Assembly: GCA_019925795.1 (NCBI GenBank)
Contig: CM034312.1
Span: forward strand, 29,320,951 to 29,384,950
Length of the DNA: 64,000 bases
Direction of reading: 5' to 3'
Source of the DNA: Dendrobium chrysotoxum
Taxonomy: Eukaryota; Streptophyta; Magnoliopsida; Asparagales; Orchidaceae
In this document: positions 22,400-35,117 of the stretch, one piece after another
Layout: each line of letters begins with the position of its first letter
Numbering within the stretch: the first letter of the stretch is position 1
Notes under the pieces: model-generated
Databases searched by the model: none
The model's input: the letters and a program-made list of their open reading frames with translations, nothing else
What the model was told of the DNA's origin: nothing
Program-made: the position numbers and the translations under genes

Positions 22400-25300
22400 A
22401 CATAGTGTGAAAATACAAAATGTAAAACACATATACATTATACATGTAGATGTGTCGCAACATCTACTGTATACATATAACAATCATATAAATACATCGT
22501 GCAAATTATATGTAACAGCATATACCCATATGGGCCCCGATGAGAGTGTCGTAGGTACACATGTGGCGTTCGAGAATGTTGCGCGGGTTAAGAAATGAGT
22601 TTAGATTCAAATATGATCCTCTACCAGCAAGTAGATAGAGTCAATAAGGTTCAATTAACAAAAATGAAACAATCCATAGACCACGATGATAGCCGTATTA
22701 AAAAAAATTTCAACCAGAGAGGACTACAAACATTTTAAAAAATGCCTCCAAAATTCCTAAATGCCCATGAAAATCCAAAATTCTAAAACTCACCCCAAAA
22801 TCAAAATATATAAAAATGAAATAAAACACCAAAACACTTAGAGTAAAAATACCCATCAATCCTCCGCAACAATTTATGGAGGTGGATGAATCTAAAAATC
22901 ACTTCAGCACACAAAGAATAAATGTCTGGTCAACAATATTACTAAAATTCATTCTTAATTCGACTCTTGCCAGTAAGGATGTGGCACATATCCTCTAACT
23001 GGTGGTTTCGCCTCCAAATGGCTCTACAAGTAAATGGTTATGACTGAGACTCTCTAATCGAGTGATTTTGTCGCCAAACGGCACTATTAAATTATGATTA
23101 TGGTCAAAGCTCATATGTTCCCCAACGGCATTAAATCATTGAGTAATGAATCAATAAGATATGATCAATAGGGCACAAAGCCCTCTATTAGCTAAGGTGG
23201 ATTCAAATTTGTCCCCTTAGACAAATATTCACCTCAGATCTATAAGGTATCCTTGGATGAAATAACCCATGGCTACCGACAAGAACCTTTTGTTAGGTCG
23301 GGTTGACTGCCTCCTTTGAAGTAGACTAGAGATCATGATGACTCGGGATGATGGAACCATTAGATCTTAATCGGGTCTATCATCATTCCCCCACCATTCG
23401 CTTTAAGTGCAAGGTGATGAATTTTTTATTTTATATGTTAAATATTCAAATATCAAATCATGCTGCTACTATATTCTGTATACTACTTATTCATTTGATG
23501 ACTAGTAATTGAAAGTTCTCTCTCAGTATCGGGAGGGGTAATTAATTATAGGAGCTTGCGCCTATAGAAAATCTGAACTCAGATCATAAAGTCCTCACAA
23601 AATGAGTGCGAAATCTCGGGGGTGATGTCTTACTCACAACCCAATCTATCTTCTGAAAATTTTCCTCGGAACTTAAGCGTTAAAACTCTCATCGATGACC
23701 CAAAATAGATAGAAAGGGGCCATGAAAAGGCTGGGACGTGAATTTTTGAAGCCTATATGGTGCTTTGACACTCCTTCAATTTTGAAATTTTTTATTTATT
23801 TCCTACATAAACAATAGGATTAACAAACATTTTTATAACAATAAATATAATTTGGAATGTAAATTTTTTTACTTATTATAATTCCCCCAAACTAGGAATT
23901 TTGTACCATTTGAATGAAAGCAAACATTAACTCAAATTTATTAGCTTGGATATTGGGCCTATTGATACTTGGGTGAATGCTATCATGGGATTTGCATACT
24001 CTCTAAATGATCTTGGTTAGTTCTCTTCTTGCACTAGGTCAGCCATCTTTAAGTCTTTTTACTATTTTTTAGATTTTTATCCTAAGTTCACTCTAGTGCT
24101 ACTTATATGAATTATCAAATTTATCTTATCTATAAAATTATAACGGTATGCTAATGAAAGCTATCAACTATGGTTTCCAAAAGAAAATTATGTCTAAGGT
24201 ACTTTAAACCTATAATAGTTAAAAATTCATTAGTGCAATAGTTAGATCCATCTTAATGTTACTGTGAATCAGAGCAAAAATACCCCTCGTCCCTCTATTA
24301 AGCTCATTAGAGTGTCTAGCTAAGATGTCTATCAATTACAGTAATTATATCACCTTAAGATTTCAAGACTCTATCCACAATATATCTAATGTATAGTAGA
24401 ATCTCATTTTAAATCTCATAATTGTTCCTTTACTCCTCCATCGAGGGTATAGATCATACTGAGTTCTAAATTTATGCTAGGTCTATACATAAACTAAATT
24501 ACACATGAAAAAATTTTAAAAAAAATTAAAGATTCATGAAATTTAGATTTAATCTTAAGCAAACATGGGTTTTAACATACCATAAGCCCAAAGATATATT
24601 TTATCTAGCCATGAAATTTTAAATAAGTAAAATACGATTCAATTCAAAATAAAACAATAGTACAAGAGATAAGTTGAGGATAGATATAACCATAAAGTTC
24701 TTTACAACATGATTACAAAGTCTCCTTCAACTAGAATTGACTTCCTTTGCTTGCTCTCCCTCTCTCTCTTCCCCTAGACTCTACTTATACTTATTACAAT
24801 TGAACAAATGGCAAGCCCCCTTCACAAATTTGCCAAAACTATTTAAATTTTTTGCAAATAACTGAACTAGAATTGCAATGTTGACATGGGCAGCTTTGCG
24901 ATGACACTGAATCGACGTGTTGGTTCTTCAGTCATCGCATCAATTCGTTGATTCAACAATCAGTCACTGACATCCGTTGTGGTGTTGTGCAAATTTGGTG
25001 TTGTGGTTCTCTATCTATGGTGCTGTGGCGCTCTATCTGTGGCACTGCAATGCTCCTTCAATTATTGAATTTGCTACATCTTTCCAACATAATAAAAGAT
25101 AGATTAGATATTATTTTTATGAAAAATAAATGTAATTTGGATAATGCAATTTTTTCCTTATCAGTGGCATCCTTCGTGCTCCCTTGCAAAGCCTTCCTTA
25201 ATAAGGATCACCTCCTCAATAACTATGAAAGGGCCTCATTGCCCTCTTCTATTTCTGAGGTGCCAGACGTAGGAGATCTCACCTTCTTAACAGGAACTAA

Positions 25301-27333
25301 TTCAATAGCTCCGCTCGCCATAATAGGTACCACTGACACCTCAGGCACCACCTAACTTTGGACCCCTTTTGTGAGGGTGGTTGTAGGTTTCCCAGATGCC
25401 ACCTTCCTCCCGGTACCGGCCTTGCCAACCTCCTTTCATAGAATTGTCCCTGTAATGTCAATCACCTCACTTAGCAAGGTGACAATGGCCTCGATAGCCT
25501 TACTTAGCAAGGTCTCGATGATCTCTGCCTATTTGATGAGGCCACCACAGAGGCATTCACCTTCTTCGTGATCTGTTTGTCACGTATCCCATGAAGGGCA
25601 TCACTCTTCAAAGCTTTCACGTGAGAGTGAGCTATCACAAAAGGATTAATCCTCCTCACTCAAAATCGCTCGATCTCAAAATTACTATAACAATATGTGA
25701 CCCTCACTACATATAAGCCGCTCATTTTATAGAGCCACAGTGGATGGTGGCGTCACATTGCCATCACGTCGTCACCACAGTGACAATGCACTCTCCGAGG
25801 TTATAGTAAAAATATGATAGTAAATACATGTTTATTTCGTCGTTTAATCACAATTAGTCTCATTCACTCATCCCTTTCATCACTTGTTTATTAAAGGGCT
25901 GAGTGAGTAGGAGAAGTAAATGTACATTCATAAGTGTCTTCACAAGTATCTTAACAGGTAGTGATTAGGTTGTAATGAAGGCACTCGCCCTCATGAGAAG
26001 ATCCTTTGGATACTTGCCTAAACTAGCCAGGAAGTTCGCTCTATATAGGGTGAGTCGAGGAAAATCCAGTAGGCAAACAACTCACCACTACCTTAGTCAT
26101 CAACTCCCACTATAGAACCATCATCCCTTTATCCAAGCTCAACTACATGAAGGCTCTCACTTGAGACACCCTACTCGTCTCACGAATGTTCACCTTTGCA
26201 TCTCATCTTGACTTCTTCAGTACACTCACATGTTCTCCCACGGTGATCTACATCGCAACTTCCAATTGATCTACAACCACATAACTCGTCCAATTCGATG
26301 CTAGCTCGCAGACATGCCAATCGTCATGAAGCTTACCCTCTACACCACTCACAAACATGCCAATCATCATGGAGCTCACCCTCTCTAAGTGGACTTGCTA
26401 GTAAAATTAAGTATCACCCACAGACAAATTGAAATTCAACAAATTTATTAATTTATTAATGTTAAATTGTAAATGCTTTTTTTTTTTTTTTTTTGGTAAT
26501 TGACCTAAACCAAATTATGTCATCGATCAACTCAATATGTTAACGTGAAATTTTATATGAATTTGTTGACATCTAATGGATATGCTTTGACACTTATAAA
26601 TGTGTAAATTTATATGAATGCATTATCAAAATAGTTCATTAATGCTTGATCATGTTCCACTTAATAACTAGCTCAAATTCAACTTATTTTTTATAAGCTT
26701 ATTTACTTAGCAAAGATATTATATATGTTCAAGAATGCATAAATATGCTAATTATATATGCCCATATTCATACATGTATATTTATATAAATAAATATTAT
26801 GAGATTATATCTTATAATTTATATAATACTTTCAAATAAACCATATCTTCACAATTAACTAATGTTTGCCTCAATGAAAAAATGAGTTTAGAGAAAACCA
26901 TTTACTTGATGATGAGCTAAGCCAAATAACTGAATAGCAAAACAGTCGGCAAAACAGTGATGGCAACAGGCCAACTCCACAAACTTTGGAAAATTAATGT
27001 TTATATGAGAGCATACAATAAGAACAATTGAAAGAAAAAATGATGATTCATAGAACATACCTTTTAATAGAGATGAAGCTAATGATAATGATTGTGATGA
27101 TAGTAAGAGCTTAACGCGAGAACCATCGAAACCTGTGGAAATCAAACTTAACAGAGATTTGACAGTTCTTTCCCTTTTCCATCTTAAGAAAATAAGTCAA
27201 ATGGAGCAACGGACAGAGAAGGTCCAGAGAGCAAGCACTAAGAAAATATGCTGAGAAAATACATGAGAAAAACCAATACATAACAAATAAATTGGCTCCA
27301 CGCCTGGGAAACCATGTTCTTGTAAAGCAAGAA
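22400..27333. other. Unassigned region downstream of CUL3
   Basis: Short ORFs at 24948-25355 and 25371-25571 have no recognisable domain and sit in DNA that looks element-derived. 26468-26493 is a T run. The CUL3 3' UTR must begin just below 27334 on the minus strand; I could not pick its poly(A) site. Confidence 0.4.
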
Positions 27334-29377
27334 CTAGGCAAGATATCGATACAATTTACGGTCTGCCTTGTCCCTCTCTAAGAACTCCCTTTCGATCAGT
27401 GATTCGATCCGTTTCTTGATCACGACGGGATTGGGAAGGAACCTGGACTGTAGCTGCTTTGTCACCTCTGCTACGATATTATTGTGATCGAGAACTCGCC
27501 GGGACTTCATAATCCTCACAATGGCAGCCTCAATCTGCGGCTTCCTGTCCTCCTCTACTCTTTGACGAGTCTCTTGTTTCTCAGGCTCTGACTCCTTTTG
27601 CGCTACCACTGTACCAATCTTCACTTTGAAGAACTTGCTGGAGAACTTGTCATTAACCATGAAAGCATCATCCTCAGCAATATCTTTGCTCATGGGATCC
27701 TTTCCGAGGACATTCTTACCCTTGACACATGCCAAAGACTGAAGACAGCGTTTCAGATCAGATGCTGGGATCTCAGTGGCCTGCTCAATTTCTTTGTAAG
27801 TCAATCGATCTGAAGAATTGAATAACATCAAAATGCACATCTGATAGGTAGAGACGTTAAGCTCATGCTTCTGATTCTTGCCAAAGGTTGCTTTCATGTC
27901 AGCAGTGCCCATGTTAGTTTGCCATGTTAACCTTCTGCCTGTGTGAGTGCCTAAGTAAAAGGTTCGGAACCTCTCGCATACACCCAGAATCTCGGGCGGA
28001 AGGTTGCACGGCGCAATAGGTTGGGTCGGCCAAGACCCAGTTGTGAGAACTTGGACTGCTAGGCTGGGACCATCTGCAGAATCAGAAGCTGATTGACTTG
28101 CATAAAAACCTTGCATTGTATCCTGGGAGGTTTTCATATCTGTAAACATGCCTTCTAATTTGGAAGTGAACTGATAGCCACACTCTGTTTTCAGCTTAAC
28201 AATCAGACTTCTCTCAGCATCATCAGAAACGGTTTTCCCAGAAAGGAGCCGCTTGGCCAAGTGCTGCTTGTAATATTTTTCAAACACATCTTTCTCTTGT
28301 AGATACCGGAATAGCATCATGACTTTGTCAAGGACCATCTCCACATCCTCTTCACTGACCTCTTTTAGGCCTTTCCGGAGCTTGTCATCAACATATAGTG
28401 AAATGAATTCAGGAGACCGGTTGTTCAGATTGATGAAATACTCAAACGATGAGTTCAGAGCATTTTGGAAAGTCTTATCATTATTAAATGCGGCACTTAT
28501 GATCTTGTCATGCTTGTCTTTCTCATTGAGAAGGCGTTGAACAAAGTCAACAGGATCCCTCAGTTTATCTGGATCAGTTACTAACTGCTTTCCTGTTTCT
28601 CGGAGATGGGAGGTCATCACCTCTCTAATTGTTGAGAGGCCTTCAGGAACTCGACGGAACAAGTTATACATTCTGCTAAGATCATCATACTTGTCATCCA
28701 CAAGCATATTCACAAGACCAGAGTTGTCCATGTGGACCAATCTTTGCATGTGATTTGCAATCATCTCCGTCTCAACGACATGTGTTATTTTAGATTCCGT
28801 CTTTGCATCTAGATATTGAGAAACTCTCTCCATCTCTTCATTAAGCCGCCTCTCAGCTTTATTCAGATATTCCCCACAATCACAGCATTCAATGAACTGC
28901 TGAGACTCGCCACTGTAAAAGCTAGCTGAAACTTCGAGAAAAGGCTTCTCAAAATCTTCTTGATACACAGAAGAACCTAGATCCATCAACATTTTCGTTA
29001 TATTCCTCATCAATCCACGGTTTATTACCTCACCAGTCCGCTCTTTCTGAATTAGTTCTAGAAGTGTGCTGACCAACCTAGTTTGGATTTTACTGGAACG
29101 AACAATATTCTCTCTCCATAGATTCAATCCAAGCTCGTGAACAGGCGTCTTATGAGAGCTGGGAACAAAGGTCCTATCCATGTACATCAATATGTCTCGG
29201 ATCATCTGCAACGCCTTGTTGTGATCAGCCCATTTCCTGTTAAGCTCTTCAAGAAAGAAACCACCCTGAGCAGCCTCAATAGATTTTGACATCTCCTTTA
29301 GATGCCATGTCATTGTAGTCACAAGCCCTGCGTACAGCTTTTCACCATACTTGTGCAGCACCATATTGTAAGCATTC
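27334..29377 (-). CDS. Cullin-3, exon 2 (residues 55-734)
   Basis: Scaffold of BTB-type CUL3-RING E3 ubiquitin ligases: the N-terminal cullin repeats bind BTB substrate adaptors, the C-terminal domain binds RBX1 and is modified by NEDD8/RUB. The exon opens after an AG acceptor at 29378-29379. Its first base completes the Arg54 codon, then NAYNMVLH follows. Visible landmarks: cullin repeats to about residue 360; the cullin homology domain with EKYYKQHLAKRLL and ECGYQFTSKLEGMF; the winged-helix tail with RIMKSRR, whose Lys678 is the expected neddylation site; and the terminal KLYRYLA. The reading is intact with a TAA stop at 27334-27336. The total of 734 residues is close to the 732 I recall for Arabidopsis CUL3A. 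CUL3A versus CUL3B cannot be told. Confidence 0.97.
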
Positions 29378-29699
29378 CTAAATTCAATAGGTTAACTTAG
29401 AAAAATGTAATGATAGAATGCTAAAAGACATACCTATACATTATAAACAAACCCTTTTATCATTCTTTAGTATAAGTACAAGATAACTTTTAACTATAAA
29501 ATTAAGTCAGAACTGTCAGTTGAGAAATGAGATCAAATCATATGACAAACAAGAACCGCATGAAAACAAAACCATAAAACTTGACTGCCATATGTAATTA
29601 CCGGACTCTGGTCCATTGAACATGATCAAATCTGCTGAGTTACAATTATGCAAAATACAGAATCATGAGATAGCCAAACCATAAACTTTCTGATCTACA

Positions 29700-30790
29700 A
29701 ACTAGACAGCAGGTGGATCATTCTTTGTTTGGGGCGCAGCGGTCATGCTTGCTGCTGTTGCAAGCGAAAACACCACCTGTGGCCTGTTTAAAGCTTTTTG
29801 GAAAACACGGCCTACATGAAATCACTTTCACATCCCAGAAAACCCCAGATCATCAAATAAACTCTGAACTTACTGCTTTGTAGGTCAGGATAGTCATGAT
29901 ATGACTGAATTTCAAATTAGCTTGAAAAATCACCCTGGAATTTGGACAGACATGGGTACTGCCATAGACAAGATGATAGACTAAATGCCGTGCTTAACTT
30001 ACGAGGATCACAGGATGGGAAAACCTGCCAAGAGAATCATTTTCAGGCACCCAAGCACTTGCTAATAGGCTAGAGAGATCACACAGTGCCCAAATAATTC
30101 ACCAGCATCAATGCCATAGCGTCCAAGAACCCTCTCCAGAAGCCAGTGAAATGTTTTGAGCTTGAGCTTATATTTAGCAGCGAGTGCACCTTGTTTGAGG
30201 CTTGGGTGGGGTGCGTTGAACTTATGGATGCGGTATCAGTGCACCTTATTTGACGACTATATTGGGCACATTGTGCTCATAGAAGCTGTATCAGGGAAGA
30301 CATAAACTATGACTAAAATGAAACATCAGGCTTAATTATACCACCCTAATCACAGGCCATCTCAACTTCCAAAGTTGCCAGGACTCCTCGACAAAATAAG
30401 AAATAATAGTGATACTATCAATGCTTTTTTTTCTTCTTTCTGTTTAGAAATTGAGCCCTTTAAGAATTCATTTAGGATTCGAACGGATAAAGAATGGCTA
30501 GCTGAAGAGAGATGAAGCTTTATGCATTGTTTTTTATTGATAAAATGAATGACTAGTTGAAGAACCATAAAAGAGAGTCAAGTATTTTGTATTCGGTCAC
30601 ATTGTCAACCATAAAATTGCTTGATCATTACATATAAGAAAATTTCACACAAGCACATCTGCTTTTGGCATAAAGCACGGTAGTTCTGAACTAAAGTGTT
30701 CCAGCATCACAAACCCAAACTAAAATGTAATCCCCATGTTAAAAGAACTAAAACATTGCAAATTTGCAAGGTACTTGAAAGATATCATTA
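29700..30790. other. Intron DNA without a recognised element
   Basis: Contains a diverged direct repeat of about 55 bp around AGTGCACCTT at 30184 and 30239. No coding support. Confidence 0.4.
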
Positions 30791-30806
30791 TATCTTATTT
30801 CACTAT

Positions 30807-31305
30807 ACAACAACAACAACAACAACATCAAGCCTTTGTCCCACTACGTGGGGTCGGCTACATGAATCCTTTTTCTCCATTGTGTCCTATTAAAAGTCAA
30901 ATTCTCGTTTAAATCTAATAAAGAAAGATCATTTCTAATATTTTCTAACCAAGTCTTTTTAGGTCTACCTCTACCCTTCTTAACATAAGTCAAATCTAAT
31001 AGCTCTACTTTCCTAACCGGCTCATCGGAAGGCGGCCGTTTTATGTGACCAAACCATCTAAGGCGACTCTCTCTAATCTTATCTTCCACTGGAGCTATTC
31101 CAACCTTTTCACGTATATGCTCATTTCGTATCCTATCTCTAAGGGTAAAGCCACTCATCCACCTGAGCATCCTCATCTCTGCAACAATTAACTTAGTATT
31201 ATGCTTCTCTTTTAATGGCCAACATTCGGCACCATAAAGCATTGCAAGTCTCACCACCATCTTATAGAATCTTCCCTTAAGTAAAAATAATAAAACTCAT
31301 AAACC
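30807..31305 (-). mobile_element. 5'-truncated RTE-type LINE
   Basis: Minus-strand insertion whose 3' end is a TTG-type trinucleotide tail (seen as CAA repeats at 30808-30825). The 13-bp duplication CTTATTTCACTAT flanks it at 30794-30806 and 31306-31318. It keeps only the last 138 or so codons (30844-31260) of the reverse-transcriptase ORF: MLYGAECWPLK, MLRWMSG, RLRWFGHIKRPP and RGRPKKTWLE are hallmark words of plant RTE elements. The reading is uninterrupted from about 31278 to the stop at 30844. The rest of the ORF was never copied or has been lost. Confidence 0.92.
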
Positions 31306-31449
31306 CTTATTTCACTATCTACAACCAAAATGTATTTAGACAATTGCTAAGCCATTTTATAATATTGGATCCAAATTACATGCCCGAGCCATACTAGCAA
31401 GTCTTTGCAAGATTTTAGCTAAATGAAGAGTCGAGAAGAAGAAAAGAGA

Positions 31450-34400
31450 TCAAAATAATCTGAGAGCCTGCGGAGAGAAGCTTTGAGATTTGTTGTCAGT
31501 ATAATGTGCAGAATAACTATATCTCCTTGACATGTCCCCAAAACTAATGCTCTGACTCCATTTATATAGGATTCTTGGACACTACAGAAAAAGTAATAAA
31601 TATATATACATATATATACATGAGGTGTAAGGCCTAAAAATGTGTAGCCAAGAAGGTACATTACATGTTGAACATGGACACAAACTTTCGCGCTGACTGG
31701 GCTTGAATCTCAATGAGTTGGCACCGTGGAGGTCTGACACAGGGTCAAATGGAATCATTGTTTTGCTAGAAAAGGATGTCAATTCATCGGGCAAAGTTAC
31801 CAGCTTGATAACAGAAGTTGATAACTAATTGGAAGAAGTCACAAGCTTGTCCGGAAAATCATCAGCTTGTTTGGATGAAGTCATTGACAAGTCTGGGGAT
31901 GCTACTGATTTGTTTGGATGCACCTATTGACTCCCTTATGAGTCGAGCAAGTTTTTTTGAAGCTCAGGCTTTCTTAGCCTGAGCTAAGCTTCGGTACATT
32001 TTGATGTACATCTAGTTCTCTAATTCTCTTGTATCTTTAGAGAGCAACTTATAAAAAGAGCAAGAGAATGAACAAAGAGTAAATAAATACTTTAATTAAG
32101 AAATATTTATTCCATTTGACTTTCATGTCTTCCCCATTCTTTGCTTTCTTTTTAAAAAACCCTCAATGCGAGCCTCATATCCTTTCTTCTTTCATGAACC
32201 ATGGATCACCACCTAAAATTTCTAGCAAGAGATATTGCTCAAGGATAAAGAAGCAAAGAGGGATTGCTCAAGGATAAAGAAGCCAAGAGGGACTCTAGGG
32301 AGATTTTCATCCCTAAAAAATATAAGAAAAGAAGAGGTTGGTGAGAGCAAAAAGAAAGTTGGAATTGAAGTTCTGGCTATCAGTGAAATTAAAAAATCCC
32401 CCTTTGTAAAGGAGATTAGCAGTGTCTGCTCTTTGCTCAGTTCAACATGGGGGGAATCCATGAAGGCACTTAGGTATATTCCACCTTCGTCTTGTGATAA
32501 GGTAATCAAATTGTTAGTGCAACACATGATTAGATTTGCGAGATGAATAATCTTGAAAAAAGAGAGCTCATTAGAAAGACTAGGGTTACTAACTTCGAAT
32601 CTCTGCAAGGCCTAAGAGTGTAATGATCTTGGTACATAACTTTGAGGTCATGAGGAAAAATCTGACCAACTTCCTAGCCGAATTCCAAGCTGAGAAATCA
32701 GAGATGGCTAGTAGGATTGCCAAAGTTAACCTCTTCAAGGAGTCTAAGAAGATTCGCCTAAATGATTTGTTGAAGAAATACACGATGCTGACTAGCCGCT
32801 TGGAAGTCACATCTCTATTGAAGTTTCCAACAACATCAATATTGAGCTAGGTGATCAAAAGGGCGAGTAGTTGTCGTTCCTTATTAACCACTGTTGCAAA
32901 AAAAATAAATTAAACTCATGGGCTCATGACCTTGACCCTACCCTATGTTCGAAGTATCTGCATAGCCATTTGAAAAATATGTTGCTAGAAAATCTTCATA
33001 TGTCCATGCGACGATTCATTTCTTCATAGTAAAGAACATTCTTCATAACTAATTCGCACAAAACATTCCTTAAGAAGAATGACAAGTTGAGGATCAAATT
33101 GGAGCGACTTGAGAAAAAAAATCAAGCTCTAAAGCCATTTACTTTGGTTGGGCACATATTGAAGAGGTACTTCGAAGATTGTAGGAGGAGAGTGGACGAG
33201 GACATGAGCGCCTACCAAGTACAAGTGAATAGAAAAATAGCATCCATTTAATCCTCTAATGAACAGAAAAATTGCCAATTCATAGAACAAAATAAGAGCC
33301 TTAGAGTCTTCCTCGATAAGTCGGAGCTAGTCAAGAAAGAGATCAACAAATCCTTGCACTCAACATAATTGTGAATTGCCGAGTTGGAGGATTAGCTAAG
33401 AAAGTTCCTATTGGATCAAGCTAGAATCTCTCAAGTGTTGCATCCATTGAGTTCCCTAGCTTTGTCGAGTACCAAAACAAAGTGATAGGTAAACTCTAAG
33501 GCATAACGTTTTAGTAGGATATTTAGGAAATAAGTTTTTCTAATGTTCAACTAAGTTACCAACACATCAATTTCACTTGAAATGGCTGACTTCAAGTTTG
33601 AAAGCTGACTCGTGCATGCACACAGAGTTATGAGAGAGGAAAGAGTTCACCTATCATCTAGATTAGGTTGACGAGTTGGGCTTTCATTGTGGCGCCAGTT
33701 TCCAAGCAAGTCGCCTTTTTTAAAAGCTTTGGCTCTAATGAATTTCACATCAACTAAGTTTCTTGAACCGAGTTACAAAAAGCGAGTTCCTTGAGTGAAG
33801 GGGAGTCCTTTGAATGTGAATTCTTGATTGTGTTTGTAGATCTTTCTTAACAATTTGCTACTCAGAGTGCATTTCTTCTAAGCTGTGGCATCAATCCATA
33901 CTTATTGCACCTGCAAGGACATTTAATCCAAATTTGTCTTTGGGCGATACCCAAACTGAAAGTTGAGTGAGAGGGGGAAAGAGATTAGAAAATCCAAGAG
34001 CTTGGAAAGGGAAGCTCTAGGATTTGTTTCCAGCATTGTATGTGCAAAACAACTATATCTCCTTGACATTCCACAAAAATAGCCCTCCAACTTTATGTTC
34101 ATAAGATTCTTAGGTATTACACGAAAAGCTATAAGAAATATACAGATATGTGAGATGTATGACCTTTAAATGTGTAATAGATGAGATATAATACATATAA
34201 AACAAATACACATATACCACAAACATGGTGACTATTGTGCTAATCGGGCTCAAATCTCAATGAGTTGGCAATTTGAAGGGTAGACATTGGATGGAATTGT
34301 TAATTCGGGTAAATTTGTAAACACCGGCCTAAGTCATTCGCTTGATAGAGAAAGTCACAAAAATAATTCGAGGAGGTCATTGATTTGTCAGAGGAAACTG

Positions 34401-34515
34401 CCAACATGTTTGGACTCGTCGACTCGTCTGAAAATATCCAGCATTTTTGGATGCACCTATTGACTCTCTTATGAGTCGGGTGAGTTTCTTTGAAGCTCAG
34501 GTTTTCTTAGCTTGA
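31450..34515 (+). mobile_element. Probable non-autonomous LTR element
   Basis: Two diverged direct repeats (about 31450-31986 and 33981-34515) share AACTATATCTCCTTGACAT, TCTCAATGAGTTGGCA and CACCTATTGACTC blocks. GAGAGGGGGAAAGAGA at about 33968-33983 precedes the second one, like a polypurine tract. The interior has short lysine/glutamate-rich coiled-coil frames (32235-32546, 32623-32850, and decayed ones to 33480) and no pol domain. The ends and target duplication are not resolved, and the right repeat seems truncated. A segmental duplication is the alternative. Confidence 0.5.
31961..31985. repeat. 10-bp hairpin in the left repeat
   Basis: AGCTCAGGCT, loop TTCTT, AGCCTGAGCT: perfect stem. 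The equivalent place in the right repeat (about 34496) has the same loop but two mismatches or wobbles. Confidence 0.7.
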
Positions 34516-35117
34516 GCTAGTATTTAGGATATTTGGGCGTACACATTATGTCAGTGCAAAGAAAATTGTCAATTAGTATAAATTATATGTAATATCAAGG
34601 CTTTCTATGCATATAATATAATATAAATTAAAATCTTGAGAAGAATTATAACATTTGCATAAACAGGTAATTAAAAAAAGGATTAGATTATATAGGATTA
34701 AGAGTTTAATTCAAATCAAATATTGCTTAAAAATTAAAATATTTTTTGTTAGAATCTAAATCAACAAGCCAACTAGCAAGCCAGGATTGCTTGAAATGAA
34801 CTGGCATTGAGTGAGTCATGGATGAAATTGAGGTTGTATCAAGCTTGGATTAAATTGAGCTAGATCGATATTAGATCAAAATTTATATTCATGAATACTT
34901 GAATTGCATGTACACGTGTTTGTGTGTATGAATTTATATCTACTTATATGTGAATTAATGCATACATGCATGCATCCTATCATGTTAGGATGCCAATATA
35001 CATGGTTGATAATAATTCATCCTGAAAGATGGAAAAGCATGTGAAAGACAAATGGCTTTGGCTTGAATTGAGCTCAAATCAAAACTATAATCCTATAGCT
35101 CAAATCAAGATCAGATT

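Noticed and set aside
25140..25571. Adjacent ORFs suggesting a small gene
   Set aside because: No recognisable motif, no splice-consistent join, and the composition resembles surrounding element-derived DNA.
27598..28540. Plus-strand ORFs at 27598-27813 and 28319-28540
   Set aside because: Antisense shadows of CUL3 exon 2.
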